Origin: VRUE01 sp963698085
Lineage (GTDB): Bacteria; Actinomycetota; Thermoleophilia; Solirubrobacterales; 70-9
Direction of reading: 5' to 3'
Assembly: GCA_963698085.1 (NCBI GenBank)
Contig: OY969122.1
Location: forward strand, 2,294,001 to 2,358,000
Length of the DNA stretch: 64,000 nucleotides
In this document: positions 43,855-54,363 of the stretch, piece after piece
Position numbering within the stretch: the stretch's first letter is position 1
Layout: each line of letters begins with the position of its first letter
Position numbers and translations under genes: made by a program
Notes under the pieces: generated by a model
Databases searched by the model: none
What the model saw: only the letters and a program-made list of their open reading frames with translations
Told to the model about the DNA's origin: nothing

Positions 43855-44318
43855 GACAGCGCAGCCAAATCGTTCTCGCTGTGTGGTGGCTTCTTGCAGT
43901 CTGGGTGGCTGGTTGCGGGGAGAGCACCGGCGTGAGCGAGGGGGCGACGGTGAGTGTCTACGTCGCGGCGCCGCTCTGCGCCGAAGCTGAGCAGGAGCTG
44001 GCGAGGGGCGGAGGGCAAGCTGGTGACGTGCGTGTGCGGGTCGTCTGCCTGCCCAGTGCCGAAAGCTCCCAGCAGCTCGACCTCGCCCGAATCGGCGCCA
44101 ACGCTCGCCGTGCGACCGAGGACGCGAGCACGATCGGCTACATAGGAGAGCCAATCCGCACCGCCACCCGCTTCTCCGAACCGATTCTCGAAGCCGCCGG
44201 CATCGCCCAGCTCCCCGAAGCGCCAGGAGCGCCCGCGATGAAGAAGCTTCTACACGCCGTCGACGAAGCGGATGACTCAGGTTCCCTGCGGGAATCCGTT
44301 CTCGACCAGCTGGAATAG
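43800..44318 (+). CDS. Lipoprotein-like fragment of a solute-binding protein, N-terminus from palindrome
   Basis: From GTG 43800 the 172-residue product has a basic start (SSRRGPWSLRGG), a hydrophobic stretch QIVLAVWWLLAVWVAGC ending in a lipobox Cys, and then VSVYVAAPLCAEAEQELARG and STIGYIGEPIRTATRFSEPI, reminiscent of the first domain of branched-chain-type periplasmic binding proteins. Such proteins are ~400 residues; the rest is missing. The only starts giving a complete signal peptide lie inside the family III palindrome. It lies between two inverted copies of that palindrome. Confidence 0.5.
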   Translation: MSSRRGPWSLRGGVTCSSRQRSQIVLAVWWLLAVWVAGCGESTGVSEGATVSVYVAAPLCAEAEQELARGGGQAGDVRVRVVCLPSAESSQQLDLARIGANARRATEDASTIGYIGEPIRTATRFSEPILEAAGIAQLPEAPGAPAMKKLLHAVDEADDSGSLRESVLDQLE

Positions 44319-44339
44319 CGAGCCCCAGAAGCTGTCGGC

Positions 44340-44448
44340 GGGAGGGACGGGTGACCCCTCCCACGAAGGCTCATGGGACCGCGCCCCGAACCCCGAGAGC
44401 GAACCAGCTGCGCAACGGCCTTCGGGGGAGGGGTCACCCGTCCCTCCC
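44340..44448. repeat. Palindromic element, family III, copy 2, inverted
   Basis: 109 nt, the same length as copy 1. Arms GGGAGGGACGGGTGACCCCT and complement; the loop read in reverse matches copy 1 (GCGCAGCTGGTTCGC, GGCGCGGTCCC). The last base is the first base of the stop codon of the epimerase gene. Confidence 0.9.
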
Positions 44449-45353
44449 TACAACAAGCTCTTGAGCGCGCTATCTATATCGCTGTAGCGAAACTGGTACC
44501 CAAGATCGAGCGCCCGTCGCGGCATCACCCGTTGGCCACCCCGCAGCACGTGCCCGAACTCAGAACCGAATTTGAGATCGAGCACGAAGCCGGGCACGGG
44601 CACCGAGGCGGGCCGGCCCAGCGCCCGCCCGATCGCCTGCGAGAACTCACGGTTGGTAACCGGGGTGGGCGCGGTCGAGTTGACCGTGCCGCTCACCTTC
44701 TCGTTGTCGAGCGCCCAGAGCAGGATCCCGATCTCGTCGTTGATGTGGATCCAGGACATGTACTGGCGCCCGCCGGCGATCGGCCCGCCGACGCCGAGCT
44801 TGAAGGGGGTCAAGAGCTCGCCGAGCAAGCCACCGCTTGGGTCGAGGACGTGGCCGGTGCGGACGATCACGAGCCGTACTCCGAGGGCTTCGGCCTCGTG
44901 CGCGGCGGTCTCCCACTCGCGCACGACCTCGGCGTCGTAGCCCTCGCCGGCCTCAGCCGACTCATCGACCATCGCCTCGCCACGGTCGCCGTAGAAGCCG
45001 ATTGCCGACTGGTTGACGAGAACCTTTGGCTTGCGCTCGAGGCCGGCGATCGCGGCGATCAGGTTGTGCGTGCCCACGCGGCGGCTCTCCATGATCCGCC
45101 GTTTGGCGTCGTCGGTCCAGCGCTGGTTGATCTTCTCTCCCTCCAGGTTGATTACGCCATCGACCTTCTCGAAGGCGGCAGCCGGCGGCCGTTCCAGGGT
45201 CGGCTCCCAGGCGTGCCAGATGACGCTCGGGTTTGTGCCGCGGGCTCGCTGCGGGTCGCGCGAGAGGCCGATGACCGTGTCGCCACGGGCGAGCAGGGCG
45301 TCGCAGAGCGCCGAGCCGATGAAGCCGCTCGCTCCGGTGACGAGAACCCTCAC
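44448..45353 (-). CDS. TIGR01777-type epimerase (SDR family)
   Basis: Short-chain dehydrogenase-like nucleotide-sugar epimerase homologue (YfcH/SulA type). NAD-binding VLVTGASGFIGSAL, then VINLEGEKINQRWTDDAKRR and VNQSAIGFYGDRG, characteristic of this family; C-terminal DUF1731-like end (GRPASVPVPGFVLDL, GHVLRGGQRVMPRRALD). The GTG at 45353 gives 301 residues. Starts 4 nt after malic enzyme on the same strand, so probably co-transcribed. Substrate unknown. Confidence 0.88.
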   Translation of the reverse strand: MRVLVTGASGFIGSALCDALLARGDTVIGLSRDPQRARGTNPSVIWHAWEPTLERPPAAAFEKVDGVINLEGEKINQRWTDDAKRRIMESRRVGTHNLIAAIAGLERKPKVLVNQSAIGFYGDRGEAMVDESAEAGEGYDAEVVREWETAAHEAEALGVRLVIVRTGHVLDPSGGLLGELLTPFKLGVGGPIAGGRQYMSWIHINDEIGILLWALDNEKVSGTVNSTAPTPVTNREFSQAIGRALGRPASVPVPGFVLDLKFGSEFGHVLRGGQRVMPRRALDLGYQFRYSDIDSALKSLL

Positions 45354-45357
45354 CGGG

Positions 45358-46815
<1,458 letters not shown>

Positions 46816-46925
46816 GGGCGGCTATCGAATCAGATTCCGCACCTCCGCTCGCCTGCGGCCATGCATGGGCCGGTCGAGACTCATATGCTGCGATCTGCAA
46901 ACGCTTTGAGTTCTAGGGAGGAACG

Positions 46926-47387
46926 ATGCGGGTCCTGGTGGGTTTTGCGGTCTGTTGCGCTCTGCTCGCCGCCACGGGGTGCGGCTCCGACTCGGACACC
47001 GAGCGCTCCCAGCAAGCGCAGCAGGCGCGTGTCGCCGCGGAACTGCGCGAGGAACGACGGCTCGAACGCCGGGCCCAAGCGCGGGCGCGACGTCAGGCTG
47101 CGCAGCGTAGGGCGAAGGTGCAAGCGGAGCGGCAGCGTGCGCGCAGGGAAGCCGAACGAGCCGAAGCCGAACGACTCGAACGGGCCGAATCGGAAGAAAA
47201 CGAAGAAGTCGAAGAAGTGTCCGAATGCGATCCAAGCTACAGCGGCGCCTGCCTCGATCCCTACGCCTCCGACTACGACTGCGAAGGTGGCAGCGGCGAC
47301 GGCCCCGAGTACACCGGTTCGGTCGCCGTGGTTGGCGAAGACCATTACGGCCTCGACAGCGACAGCGACGGTTACGCGTGTGAGTAG
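46926..47387 (+). CDS. Excalibur-domain lipoprotein with coiled coil
   Basis: Signal peptide with lipobox LLAATGC (residues 13-19), then a long Arg/Glu/Ala helix (~25-98) likely to form a coiled coil, then a C-terminal Excalibur-type calcium-binding module: CDPSYSGACLDPYASDYDC and LDSDSDGYACE. Secreted and membrane-tethered; role unknown. GGGAGG lies 6-11 nt before the ATG, one of the few strong ribosome-binding sites here. Confidence 0.82.
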   Translation: MRVLVGFAVCCALLAATGCGSDSDTERSQQAQQARVAAELREERRLERRAQARARRQAAQRRAKVQAERQRARREAERAEAERLERAESEENEEVEEVSECDPSYSGACLDPYASDYDCEGGSGDGPEYTGSVAVVGEDHYGLDSDSDGYACE

Positions 47388-47419
47388 TCGCCGCGAGAGG
47401 TGACGCGCCTGTAAAAGCC

Positions 47420-47425
47420 TAAGAT
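47420..47425 (+). promoter_or_regulatory. -10 element of the ICMT-like gene
   Basis: TAAGAT, 7 nt before GTG 47433. Confidence 0.4.
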
Positions 47426-47432
47426 CGAGCCC

Positions 47433-48047
47433 GTGGCCACCGCAGCGCTCGTCCTCTTCGGCGTCTCTCTGACCCTCACCTTCGGCGTCCGGATCGCCGT
47501 GCAGCTGCGGCGTACGGGTTCGACCGGAGTGCTTGGGTTCGCCCCCGACGCCACCCCGCTCGAGCGGTTCGCCGGCGTCCTCTTCGTCGCCGGCCTCGTG
47601 GCGGGTGCGGCAGCGCCGCTGCTGGCGCTGCTTGGCGTGCTCGAGCCTATTGCGGCGCTCGACGGTGCCGTCGGTCACGCAATCGGCATCGTCCTTGGGG
47701 TCGCCGGCGTCCTGCTCACCTTCGGCGCTCAGCTCGCGATGGGGGACGCCTGGCGTATCGGCGTCGATCCCGAGGAGCGCACCGAGCTTGTGACCAGCGG
47801 CCCGTTCGGACTGGTCCGCAACCCGATCTACAGCGCGATGATCCCGACTGTGCTCGGCCTCGTGCTAATGGTTCCAAATGCACTTGCCATTGCCGCTTTC
47901 ATCGCGCTCGTGATAGCCCTTGAGTTGCAGGTGAGGCTGGTCGAGGAGCCGTATCTGCGGCAGGTTCACGGCGACGAATACGCCTCCTACGCGGCCCGCG
48001 TCGGCCGCTTCGTCCCCGGGTTGGGACTCTTGCAGGGGGAGAACTGA
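47433..48047 (+). CDS. Isoprenylcysteine carboxyl methyltransferase-like membrane protein
   Basis: 204 residues, five hydrophobic segments. The C-terminal SAM-binding motif of ICMT/PEMT-type proteins is present: LVTSGPFGLVRNPIYSAM, LEL...RLVEEPYLRQVHGDEY. In bacteria these methylate lipids or small molecules; the substrate is unknown. GTG start. Confidence 0.82.
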   Translation: MATAALVLFGVSLTLTFGVRIAVQLRRTGSTGVLGFAPDATPLERFAGVLFVAGLVAGAAAPLLALLGVLEPIAALDGAVGHAIGIVLGVAGVLLTFGAQLAMGDAWRIGVDPEERTELVTSGPFGLVRNPIYSAMIPTVLGLVLMVPNALAIAAFIALVIALELQVRLVEEPYLRQVHGDEYASYAARVGRFVPGLGLLQGEN

Positions 48048-48052
48048 CGCCC

Positions 48053-48093
48053 CCTGGCGACTTATTCGGCATATGGCCGAAAAAGTCGCCAGG
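48053..48093. repeat. Hairpin element, family V, copy 1, start codon in loop
   Basis: 41 nt: CCTGGCGACTT-A-TTCGGC, loop ATATG, GCCGAA-A-AAGTCGCCAGG, with one A-A mismatch. The ATG of the following frame (48073) is in the loop. The outer stem and the A-A mismatch recur at 59729, where the inner stem is different. Confidence 0.88.
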
Positions 48094-48546
48094 CCGGACG
48101 CGTTTGTGGCCGAGATTGCCCGCCGACAGCACGGGGTGGCATCAATCCGGCAGCTCCGTTCTGCCGGATTGAGTGACGATGCCGTCCTCGGCAGAGTGAG
48201 AGGCGGGCGGCTGCATCGCCTGCACCAGGGGGTCTACGCCGTCGGGCACTTACCGGCAAATGTGCTCGGGTTGCCCACCGGCGATGACGAGAAGCGCGAC
48301 CGAACTCGCAGCGAGCTGGAGCGTGACTTCCTTGGGCTCTGTCGGGACCATGGCGTATCGGCACCAGAGGTGAACGTTCGCGTCGGCCGCTACCTCGTCG
48401 ATTTTCTCTGGCGCAACTCGCGTCTGGTGGTGGAGACCGACGGTTACGTCTCTCACCGAGGGCGCGCGGCCTTCGAGGACGATCGTCAGCGCGACCTCCA
48501 ATTACGGAGATTGCCTCGAGTCGCGTCGGCGATAGCTTCCCTGGCC
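48073..48546 (+). pseudogene. AbiEi/DUF559 gene with missing middle
   Basis: Two recognisable pieces: an AbiEi-type antitoxin helix-turn-helix (RRQHGVASIRQLRSAGLSDD, GRLHRLHQGVYAVGHL) and a DUF559 Vsr-like nuclease domain (RSELERDFLGLC, VDFLWRNSRLVVETDGY, RGRAAFEDDRQRDLQLR). The ~120-130 residues that normally separate them are gone, and the C-terminal strand of DUF559 is replaced. The frame has no stop and runs on into the CotH-like gene, whose own start is likely at 48547. Confidence 0.6.
48533..48538 (+). promoter_or_regulatory. Possible -10 of the CotH-like gene
   Basis: TAGCTT, 8 nt before ATG 48547. It supports that ATG as an independent start. Confidence 0.3.
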
Positions 48547-50142
48547 ATGCGCCGCCTCGACGCGTTCCGGTTGGGATTGACCCTGGTGACGGGGAGCGTT
48601 CTTTCGATCCTGACTCTTAGCGGGGCATCGCCTGCTGCGGCTATGGAAGCGCCATCGGGTCCGGCGGGCTGGCTATTTGACCCTGGCGCGGTCGTCGAGA
48701 TCGATCTCGAGTTGCCACAAACATCGATCGAGACCCTGGAAGTCGAACCCGAGGAGGAGTACCAGCCGGCGACGTTCACGCTGACCGCCGGTGGGCAGGC
48801 CTACGGCCCGCTCGAAGTCGGTGCGCGGCTCAAGGGCGGACTTGGGTCGTTCCGGCCGCTCTCCGGCAAGGCGGCGTTCAAGGTCAAGTTCGACGAGCTC
48901 GTCGACGACCAGACGTTCTTCGGGCTGGAGAAGCTGACCCTCAACAACATGGTCCAGGACCCGTCGATGATCCACGAGACCCTGGCTTACGAGGCATTTC
49001 GCTCGCTCGGGATTCCGGCGTCGCGAACGGGATACGCCTTCGTTCGCGTCAACGGCGAGGCCTACGGCCTTTACCTGAACATCGAGGTACTCGACACGGT
49101 CTCGCTGTCGCGGTGGTTTGGCTCGACTCGCCACCTCTACGAGGGCTCCTACGGGACCGACTTGACGCTTGGCGCCGCCCCTGTCTTTGAGGTCGACGAG
49201 GGGAAAGGCTCAAAACGCGAAGACCTCGAAGCGCTGATCGCCGCCGCCAACGCCACGGGTGGCGACTGGTCGGACGGGATGACCGCGGTGGCCGACCTGA
49301 ACGAGATGACGCAGATGTGGGCGGTGGAGCGCTACATCGGCCATTGGGACGGGTATGCCGGACTCGGCGGCCACCTGATGCCAAACAACTATTACCTGCA
49401 CAGCGGCAACGTCGATGCAGACGCCGGCATCTTCCGGATGCTCCCCTGGGGGACCGACCAGACCTGGGTCATTCCGCTCGATTTTGGTCAGCAGGGCGGC
49501 CTTCTGCTCGATCGTTGCCTTGCCGATGCCAGCTGCGCGGCGATGTATCGCGAGGCTCTGGTGAAAACGCGAGCCTCGCTACCCGCGCTCGACCTCGATT
49601 CCCGCGCCGTCGAGCTTGCCGCAGCGGTTGCGCCGTGGCAGGGAATGGAAGTCGCTCCGCGTCGCGAGTACACGTCCTCGGAGATCGCGACGGGCGTCGA
49701 ATCCACGCGCGCCTTCATCGCCGGCCGCTCCGGCGAACTTGCCGATTGGCTCGACCGAGCGTCCTCTGTTCCGGATCCGACTGGGCCGTCCACGGCCGCC
49801 GGGACTGGGCCGTCGGCAGCGGTTCAGGTCAAAGCGAGGAAGTTGCGCGTGGGCGCAGCAAGATCGGTCGGCAACAGCATCGCGACTCGGGTCGAGATAC
49901 CCGCGCCTGGCTCGATCGCCCAGCGTGTCTTCACGCGGGTCCGTGGCCGCTCGGTGGCGGTTTGCGCCGACCGGGAGAGTCGAGATCAAGCCGGTCTAGT
50001 GACCCTGCGCTGCGATCTTTCCGCCGCTGCTCGCCGCTGGCTTGATCGCGGCCCGCTCGCCCTGACGATCGGGGTCCGCTTCGCCTCGCCCGACGCCAAG
50101 CCCAAGCTCGCCCTGCGCCGCCTCATCCTCCCGAGGCGCTAG
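48547..50142 (+). CDS. CotH-family secreted kinase-like protein
   Basis: 531 residues from ATG 48547: signal peptide (RLGLTLVTGSVLSILTLSG, cleavage near SPAAA), then the CotH fold: ARLKGGLGSFRPLSGKAAFK, DDQTFFGLEKLTLNNMVQDP, HETLAYEAFRSLGIPASRTG, and the DTD-like LPWGTDQTW. CotH proteins are atypical kinases that phosphorylate coat or surface proteins. The C-terminus (from ~400) is a basic, non-conserved domain. The reading frame is continuous with the upstream DUF559 remnant, so a fusion product cannot be excluded. Confidence 0.78.
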   Translation: MRRLDAFRLGLTLVTGSVLSILTLSGASPAAAMEAPSGPAGWLFDPGAVVEIDLELPQTSIETLEVEPEEEYQPATFTLTAGGQAYGPLEVGARLKGGLGSFRPLSGKAAFKVKFDELVDDQTFFGLEKLTLNNMVQDPSMIHETLAYEAFRSLGIPASRTGYAFVRVNGEAYGLYLNIEVLDTVSLSRWFGSTRHLYEGSYGTDLTLGAAPVFEVDEGKGSKREDLEALIAAANATGGDWSDGMTAVADLNEMTQMWAVERYIGHWDGYAGLGGHLMPNNYYLHSGNVDADAGIFRMLPWGTDQTWVIPLDFGQQGGLLLDRCLADASCAAMYREALVKTRASLPALDLDSRAVELAAAVAPWQGMEVAPRREYTSSEIATGVESTRAFIAGRSGELADWLDRASSVPDPTGPSTAAGTGPSAAVQVKARKLRVGAARSVGNSIATRVEIPAPGSIAQRVFTRVRGRSVAVCADRESRDQAGLVTLRCDLSAAARRWLDRGPLALTIGVRFASPDAKPKLALRRLILPRR

Positions 50143-50170
50143 CCGGAACCGAGACGCGCCCCTCGCAACA

Positions 50171-50176
50171 TAGAGT
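50171..50176 (+). promoter_or_regulatory. -10 element of polA
   Basis: TAGAGT, 8 nt before ATG 50185; it favours that ATG over TTG 50176. Confidence 0.4.
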
Positions 50177-50184
50177 TGGCGGCG

Positions 50185-52809
50185 ATGTCCGACGAGGCCC
50201 GCGAGCTCTTTCTGATTGACGGCAACTCGCTTGCCTACCGGGCGTTCTTCGCGCTTCCCGAGTCGATCGGGACGAGCGACGGACGGCCGACCAACGCGAT
50301 CTATGGGCTGGCCTCGATGCTGGTCAAGATCATCGACGAGCACCACCCAGCCGGGGTAGTCGTCGCATGGGACGCGGGAATGTCTGGGCGCGAGGTGACC
50401 TACGACCTCTACAAGGCGCAGCGCAAACCGCGCCCTGACCTGCTGCGCGAGCAGTGGCCACATCTGATGCCGCTGGTCGAGGCCTTCGGCTACACCAACG
50501 TCAAGGTCGAGGGTTACGAGGCCGACGACGTGATCGCCTCGTTGACCCGGCGGGCACGCGCAGAGGAGATGGCGGTGATGGTCGTGACCGGTGACCGTGA
50601 CGCCTACCAGCTGGTCGGCCCGGGCGTGCGCGTGATGAGCACCTCACGCGGCATCACCGAGACCAAGATCTACGACACGGACGCGGTCATCGAGCGCTAC
50701 GGGGTGTCGCCGGAGCTGATCACCGACCTGATGGGCCTGCGCGGCGACACCTCGGACAACATTCCCGGCGTCCCCGGAATCGGCGAGAAAACCGCGACGC
50801 AACTGCTGCAGCAGTTCGGCTCGCTGGAGAAAGTGCTGGAAAGCGTCGAGGAGATCTCCGGCGCCAAACGCAAGCAGAACCTGCTCGAGCACGCCGACGA
50901 CGCCCGCATGTCGAAGCAGCTGGCGACGCTGCAGTACGAGATCGACACCGGCGTCGATCTCGCGGCGGCGATGGCATCGGAGCCCGACCGCGGTGCCCTG
51001 CGCGACTTCATGCGCGAGTTCGAGCTGCGGGCGGTGATGGAGAGGCTCGAAGAAGCACTTCCCGAGGGGGAGGGGGTTCCGGGACGCAGCGTCGAGAGGG
51101 AGCTTGCGGTCGAGGCAGAGGAGGGAACTCCCGCCGACCTCGACGACAGCCCCGCGGCGCTGGCGATAGCAAGCGAGAGCTGGGCCGCCGCTCAGGGCGA
51201 GCGGATCGTCGCCGGGACCGCGACGCTCGACGAGCTCGCGGTCGCACTCGCCGGCAGGCCGTTTGTAGGCCACGACGCCAAGTCGCTTGGCGGCGGCAGG
51301 CACGGCCTGCTCGCCGCCGCTGCCCGTGAGGGCGTCGAGCTGACCCTCGAGCACGACACTCTGCTCGCCGCCTACCTGTTAGAGCCCCAACGCCGCACCT
51401 ATGAGCTGACCGAGCTGGCGGCGGATGCCGGCATCGGACTCGCCGAGGGCGCGGCAGCGGAGGTGGCCGAGGACGACGGCCAGCTCGCGCTCGGTGAGGA
51501 GGTCGAGGCGGGCCTCGACCCAGCCGAGGAAGCGCGCCTGGTCGCGGCGCTGGCCGAAACGCAGCGACCCCGCCTCGAGCAGCTCGAGCTCGAGCTGCTG
51601 CTGCACGAGGTCGAGTTGCCGCTGGTCCATGTCCTCGCTGCAATGGAACGCGAGGGGCTGAAGCTCGACGCCGAGCGATTGGCCGAGGTGGGCGCCGGCT
51701 TCGGCGAGCGGATCAGCACCCTGGAGAGGGAGATATTCGGGCTGGCCGAGGAGGAGTTCACGATCGGCTCGCCGCAGCAGGTCGGGCGCGTCCTCTTCGA
51801 GAAGCTAGAACTGACCCGCAAGCGCCGCGGCAAAACCGGCTTTTCGACCGACGCCCGCGTCCTCGCCCAGATTCGCGACGAGCATCCGATCGTCGCCAAG
51901 ATCGAGTCCTGGCGCGAGCTGACCAAGCTCAAGAACACCTACCTCGACTCGTTGCCGGATCTGATCGATCCGCGGACCGGCCGCGTCCACACCACCTTCA
52001 ATCAGGCATCGACCACCACCGGCCGACTGTCCAGCACCAACCCCAACCTGCAGAACATCCCGATCCGCACTGAGATCGGCCGCCCGGTCCGCGCCTGCTT
52101 CGTCGCCGAGAGCGGCGATCGCCTGCTCTCCGCCGACTACAGCCAGGTTGAGCTGCGCGTACTCGCCCACGTCGCCGAGGAGGAGGTGCTGAAGGAGATC
52201 TTCCGCGCCGGCGAAGACGTCCACGCAGCGACCGCCGCCGAGGTCTTCGACATCTCGCGCGAGGAGGTCGACGTCGGCCAGCGCTCGAAGGCGAAGATGG
52301 TCAACTTCGGCATCGTCTACGGACTGACCGGGTTCGGCCTCGCCGACCGGCTCAACATCCCGCGCAAAGAGGGGGAGGAGTTCGTCGCCCGCTACCTGGA
52401 GCGCTTTCCCGCGGTGAGAGCTTTCCGCGAGGGGGTCGTCGAACGGGCCCAAGAGGAGGGCTACGTGCGCACGCTGATGGGGAGGCGGCGCTCGATCCCG
52501 GAGCTGCGTTCGGGCAATCCGAATACGCGGCGCCTGGGCGAGCGGCTTGCGGTCAACACGGTGATCCAGGGGACCGCCGCCGACATCATCAAGGTGGCGA
52601 TGGTGCGCTGTCAGAGGGCCCTCGGCGAGTCGGGGGCCGAGACCCGTCTGGTGCTGCAGATCCACGACGAGCTGCTCTTCGAGGGCCCCCCTGGGGAGAT
52701 GGACGCTGCGACCGAGCTGGTGCGGCGCGAGATGTGCGCTGCCTACGAACTCGATCCGGCACTCGAGGTCGATGTCGGCGTTGGCAACGATTGGCTAGAT
52801 GCGAAGTAG
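50185..52809 (+). CDS. polA: DNA polymerase I
   Basis: Repair and Okazaki-fragment polymerase. 5'-3' exonuclease domain (1-290) with FLIDGNSLAYRAFFALP and GYEADDVIASLTRRA. The middle 3'-5' exonuclease-like domain lacks the DxE and YxxxD metal ligands (ALAIASESWA, FVGHDAKSLGG), so proofreading is probably lost. Polymerase domain: motif A LSADYSQVELRVLAH, motif B RSKAKMVNFGIVYGLTGFG, motif C LQIHDELLFE. 874 residues. Confidence 0.96.
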   Translation: MSDEARELFLIDGNSLAYRAFFALPESIGTSDGRPTNAIYGLASMLVKIIDEHHPAGVVVAWDAGMSGREVTYDLYKAQRKPRPDLLREQWPHLMPLVEAFGYTNVKVEGYEADDVIASLTRRARAEEMAVMVVTGDRDAYQLVGPGVRVMSTSRGITETKIYDTDAVIERYGVSPELITDLMGLRGDTSDNIPGVPGIGEKTATQLLQQFGSLEKVLESVEEISGAKRKQNLLEHADDARMSKQLATLQYEIDTGVDLAAAMASEPDRGALRDFMREFELRAVMERLEEALPEGEGVPGRSVERELAVEAEEGTPADLDDSPAALAIASESWAAAQGERIVAGTATLDELAVALAGRPFVGHDAKSLGGGRHGLLAAAAREGVELTLEHDTLLAAYLLEPQRRTYELTELAADAGIGLAEGAAAEVAEDDGQLALGEEVEAGLDPAEEARLVAALAETQRPRLEQLELELLLHEVELPLVHVLAAMEREGLKLDAERLAEVGAGFGERISTLEREIFGLAEEEFTIGSPQQVGRVLFEKLELTRKRRGKTGFSTDARVLAQIRDEHPIVAKIESWRELTKLKNTYLDSLPDLIDPRTGRVHTTFNQASTTTGRLSSTNPNLQNIPIRTEIGRPVRACFVAESGDRLLSADYSQVELRVLAHVAEEEVLKEIFRAGEDVHAATAAEVFDISREEVDVGQRSKAKMVNFGIVYGLTGFGLADRLNIPRKEGEEFVARYLERFPAVRAFREGVVERAQEEGYVRTLMGRRRSIPELRSGNPNTRRLGERLAVNTVIQGTAADIIKVAMVRCQRALGESGAETRLVLQIHDELLFEGPPGEMDAATELVRREMCAAYELDPALEVDVGVGNDWLDAK

Positions 52810-52814
52810 GACCA

Positions 52815-53252
52815 ATGGATAAGGGCCTCGCGGTGATGTTGACCGCCGTCGCCGGCGGCCTGATCGCCCTGCAGGCGCCGATCAACGCGGGGCTCGGCAA
52901 GGCGACGGGCAGCCTGCCCGCCGCCTTGATCTCGTTCATGATCGGCACGATCGCGCTGGCGGCGATCGTCGTCCTCAGCGGTAAGGCGGGCGGTCTCAGC
53001 TCGACCTTCGACGTCAGCTGGTACTACCTGCTGGGCGGCCTGCTCGGCGCCGTCTACGTTGCCAACGCTCTCGTCGCGGTTTCGGCGATTGGGGCGGGAG
53101 GGGTGGCGGCGGCGACGATCGCCGGTCAGCTCACGGCCTCGGTGGCGATCGACCGGCTAGGCCTGTTTGGCCTCGACCAGGTCGGGCTCAGCCCCGAGCG
53201 AGTGGTCGGCGTCGCCCTGCTGATGGTCGGCACCGTTCTGGTCGTTCGCTGA
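52815..53252 (+). CDS. YdcZ-type DMT family membrane protein
   Basis: 145 residues with five hydrophobic segments, matching DUF606/YdcZ half-size transporters: LIALQAPINAGLGKATGS, SFMIGTIALAAIVVL, YYLLGGLLGAVYVANALVAV, GQLTASVAIDRLGLFG. Such proteins often act as pairs. ATG 52815, 5 nt after polA. The 3' end overlaps the convergent oxidoreductase gene by 96 bp. Confidence 0.85.
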   Translation: MDKGLAVMLTAVAGGLIALQAPINAGLGKATGSLPAALISFMIGTIALAAIVVLSGKAGGLSSTFDVSWYYLLGGLLGAVYVANALVAVSAIGAGGVAAATIAGQLTASVAIDRLGLFGLDQVGLSPERVVGVALLMVGTVLVVR

Positions 53253-54356
53253 GCGCGCCGGCGGTGGTGCGATCCGCAGGTAGTGATCGAAGGACCACTC
53301 GACGAAGCGCTTGGAGCCCAGCAGGCGGATCATCGGGCCCAGCAGCCGCGGCGGGATGCGCGGCACGAGCTTCTGCACGCGCAGCATCCAGCGGAACTTC
53401 CACTCGTGCGAGTCGTGGAACTCGGCATAGCGCTGCGCCGCCTGCTCACGGTCCTGGTGACCCTCGTGGACCTCACGCAGTTCTCGCCCCAGGGCGACGC
53501 CGAAATAGAGCGCCGTCCTGATCCCCTCGGCGGTCAAGGGCAGGCAGTGTCCGGCCGAGTCGCCGACGAAGAAGACGCCGCCCTCGGTGGCGCGGCGCAG
53601 CTTGTGTGGGATCCAGTTGCCCTGATAGCGGACGCGATCACGACCGAGGTCCTCGGCCAGCAGCTCGGTCGTCTCGCGGACGTGAAAGCGCGGGTCGAAG
53701 GAGCCGACGCCGATCCGCAGCTCGTCGCGGGCGGGAAATGACCAGCCGTAGCCCGCCGGGACATAGCGGCGATCGATCCACACCTCAAGATCCTTGCTCT
53801 CGCCGCCGGGATGCACCTCGAGCCCGCGGGAGAGCGGCGCATCGGGGGGCTGGTAGCCGTCACCAGAGGCGAGCATCCGGCGCCAGCCGAGCGCGTCGAC
53901 GACGAGCGGCGCTGAGAGCACGCCGCGATCGGTCTCCACGGCAATCGTCCCGTCGCCGTTGGCCGGCGCGGCACGCCCATTCACCTTTGCCGTCTCGAAG
54001 CGTGCGTCGCACTGGCGCCAGAGCAGCTCGCAGAGCTCGCGGTAATCGAAGGTCGAGAAGGTCCAGGGGAGCTCGTAGCGCTTGCTGCCGTGAGGCGTGT
54101 GGATCAGCAAGGAGCTGAAGCGCTGCCGCTCGGCCCCGATCAATCCCGTCGCCCGCAGCCACTCGGTCGGAATGCCGCAGGCAGAGGTCTGCCGCTCGCC
54201 GATCTCGTAGCGGTCGACCACCAGCACGTCGGCGCCCGACCCGGCCAGCTCACGGGCGACGGCGAGGCCGGCGAAGCTGGCGCCGCAGATCAACACGTCG
54301 CAGCTGCCCTCCAGGGGCGTGCGGTGCTCGCCGCGCTTCGTTGCTCGAATCGGCAC
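53157..54356 (-). CDS. Geranylgeranyl-reductase-like FAD-dependent oxidoreductase
   Basis: FAD-dependent oxidoreductase of the geranylgeranyl reductase type. FAD site DVLICGASFAGLAVARELA, central VVDALGWRRMLA, second FAD motif FFVGDSAGHCLPLTAEGIR. Saturation of isoprenoid chains (menaquinone or lipid) is the usual role; the true substrate is unknown. GTG 54356 gives 399 residues and has TACGCT 7 nt upstream on the minus strand. The last 31 codons are antisense to the DMT gene and are not conserved-looking. Confidence 0.82.
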   Translation of the reverse strand: MPIRATKRGEHRTPLEGSCDVLICGASFAGLAVARELAGSGADVLVVDRYEIGERQTSACGIPTEWLRATGLIGAERQRFSSLLIHTPHGSKRYELPWTFSTFDYRELCELLWRQCDARFETAKVNGRAAPANGDGTIAVETDRGVLSAPLVVDALGWRRMLASGDGYQPPDAPLSRGLEVHPGGESKDLEVWIDRRYVPAGYGWSFPARDELRIGVGSFDPRFHVRETTELLAEDLGRDRVRYQGNWIPHKLRRATEGGVFFVGDSAGHCLPLTAEGIRTALYFGVALGRELREVHEGHQDREQAAQRYAEFHDSHEWKFRWMLRVQKLVPRIPPRLLGPMIRLLGSKRFVEWSFDHYLRIAPPPARSANDQNGADHQQGDADHSLGAEPDLVEAKQA

Positions 54357-54363
54357 GACGTGG

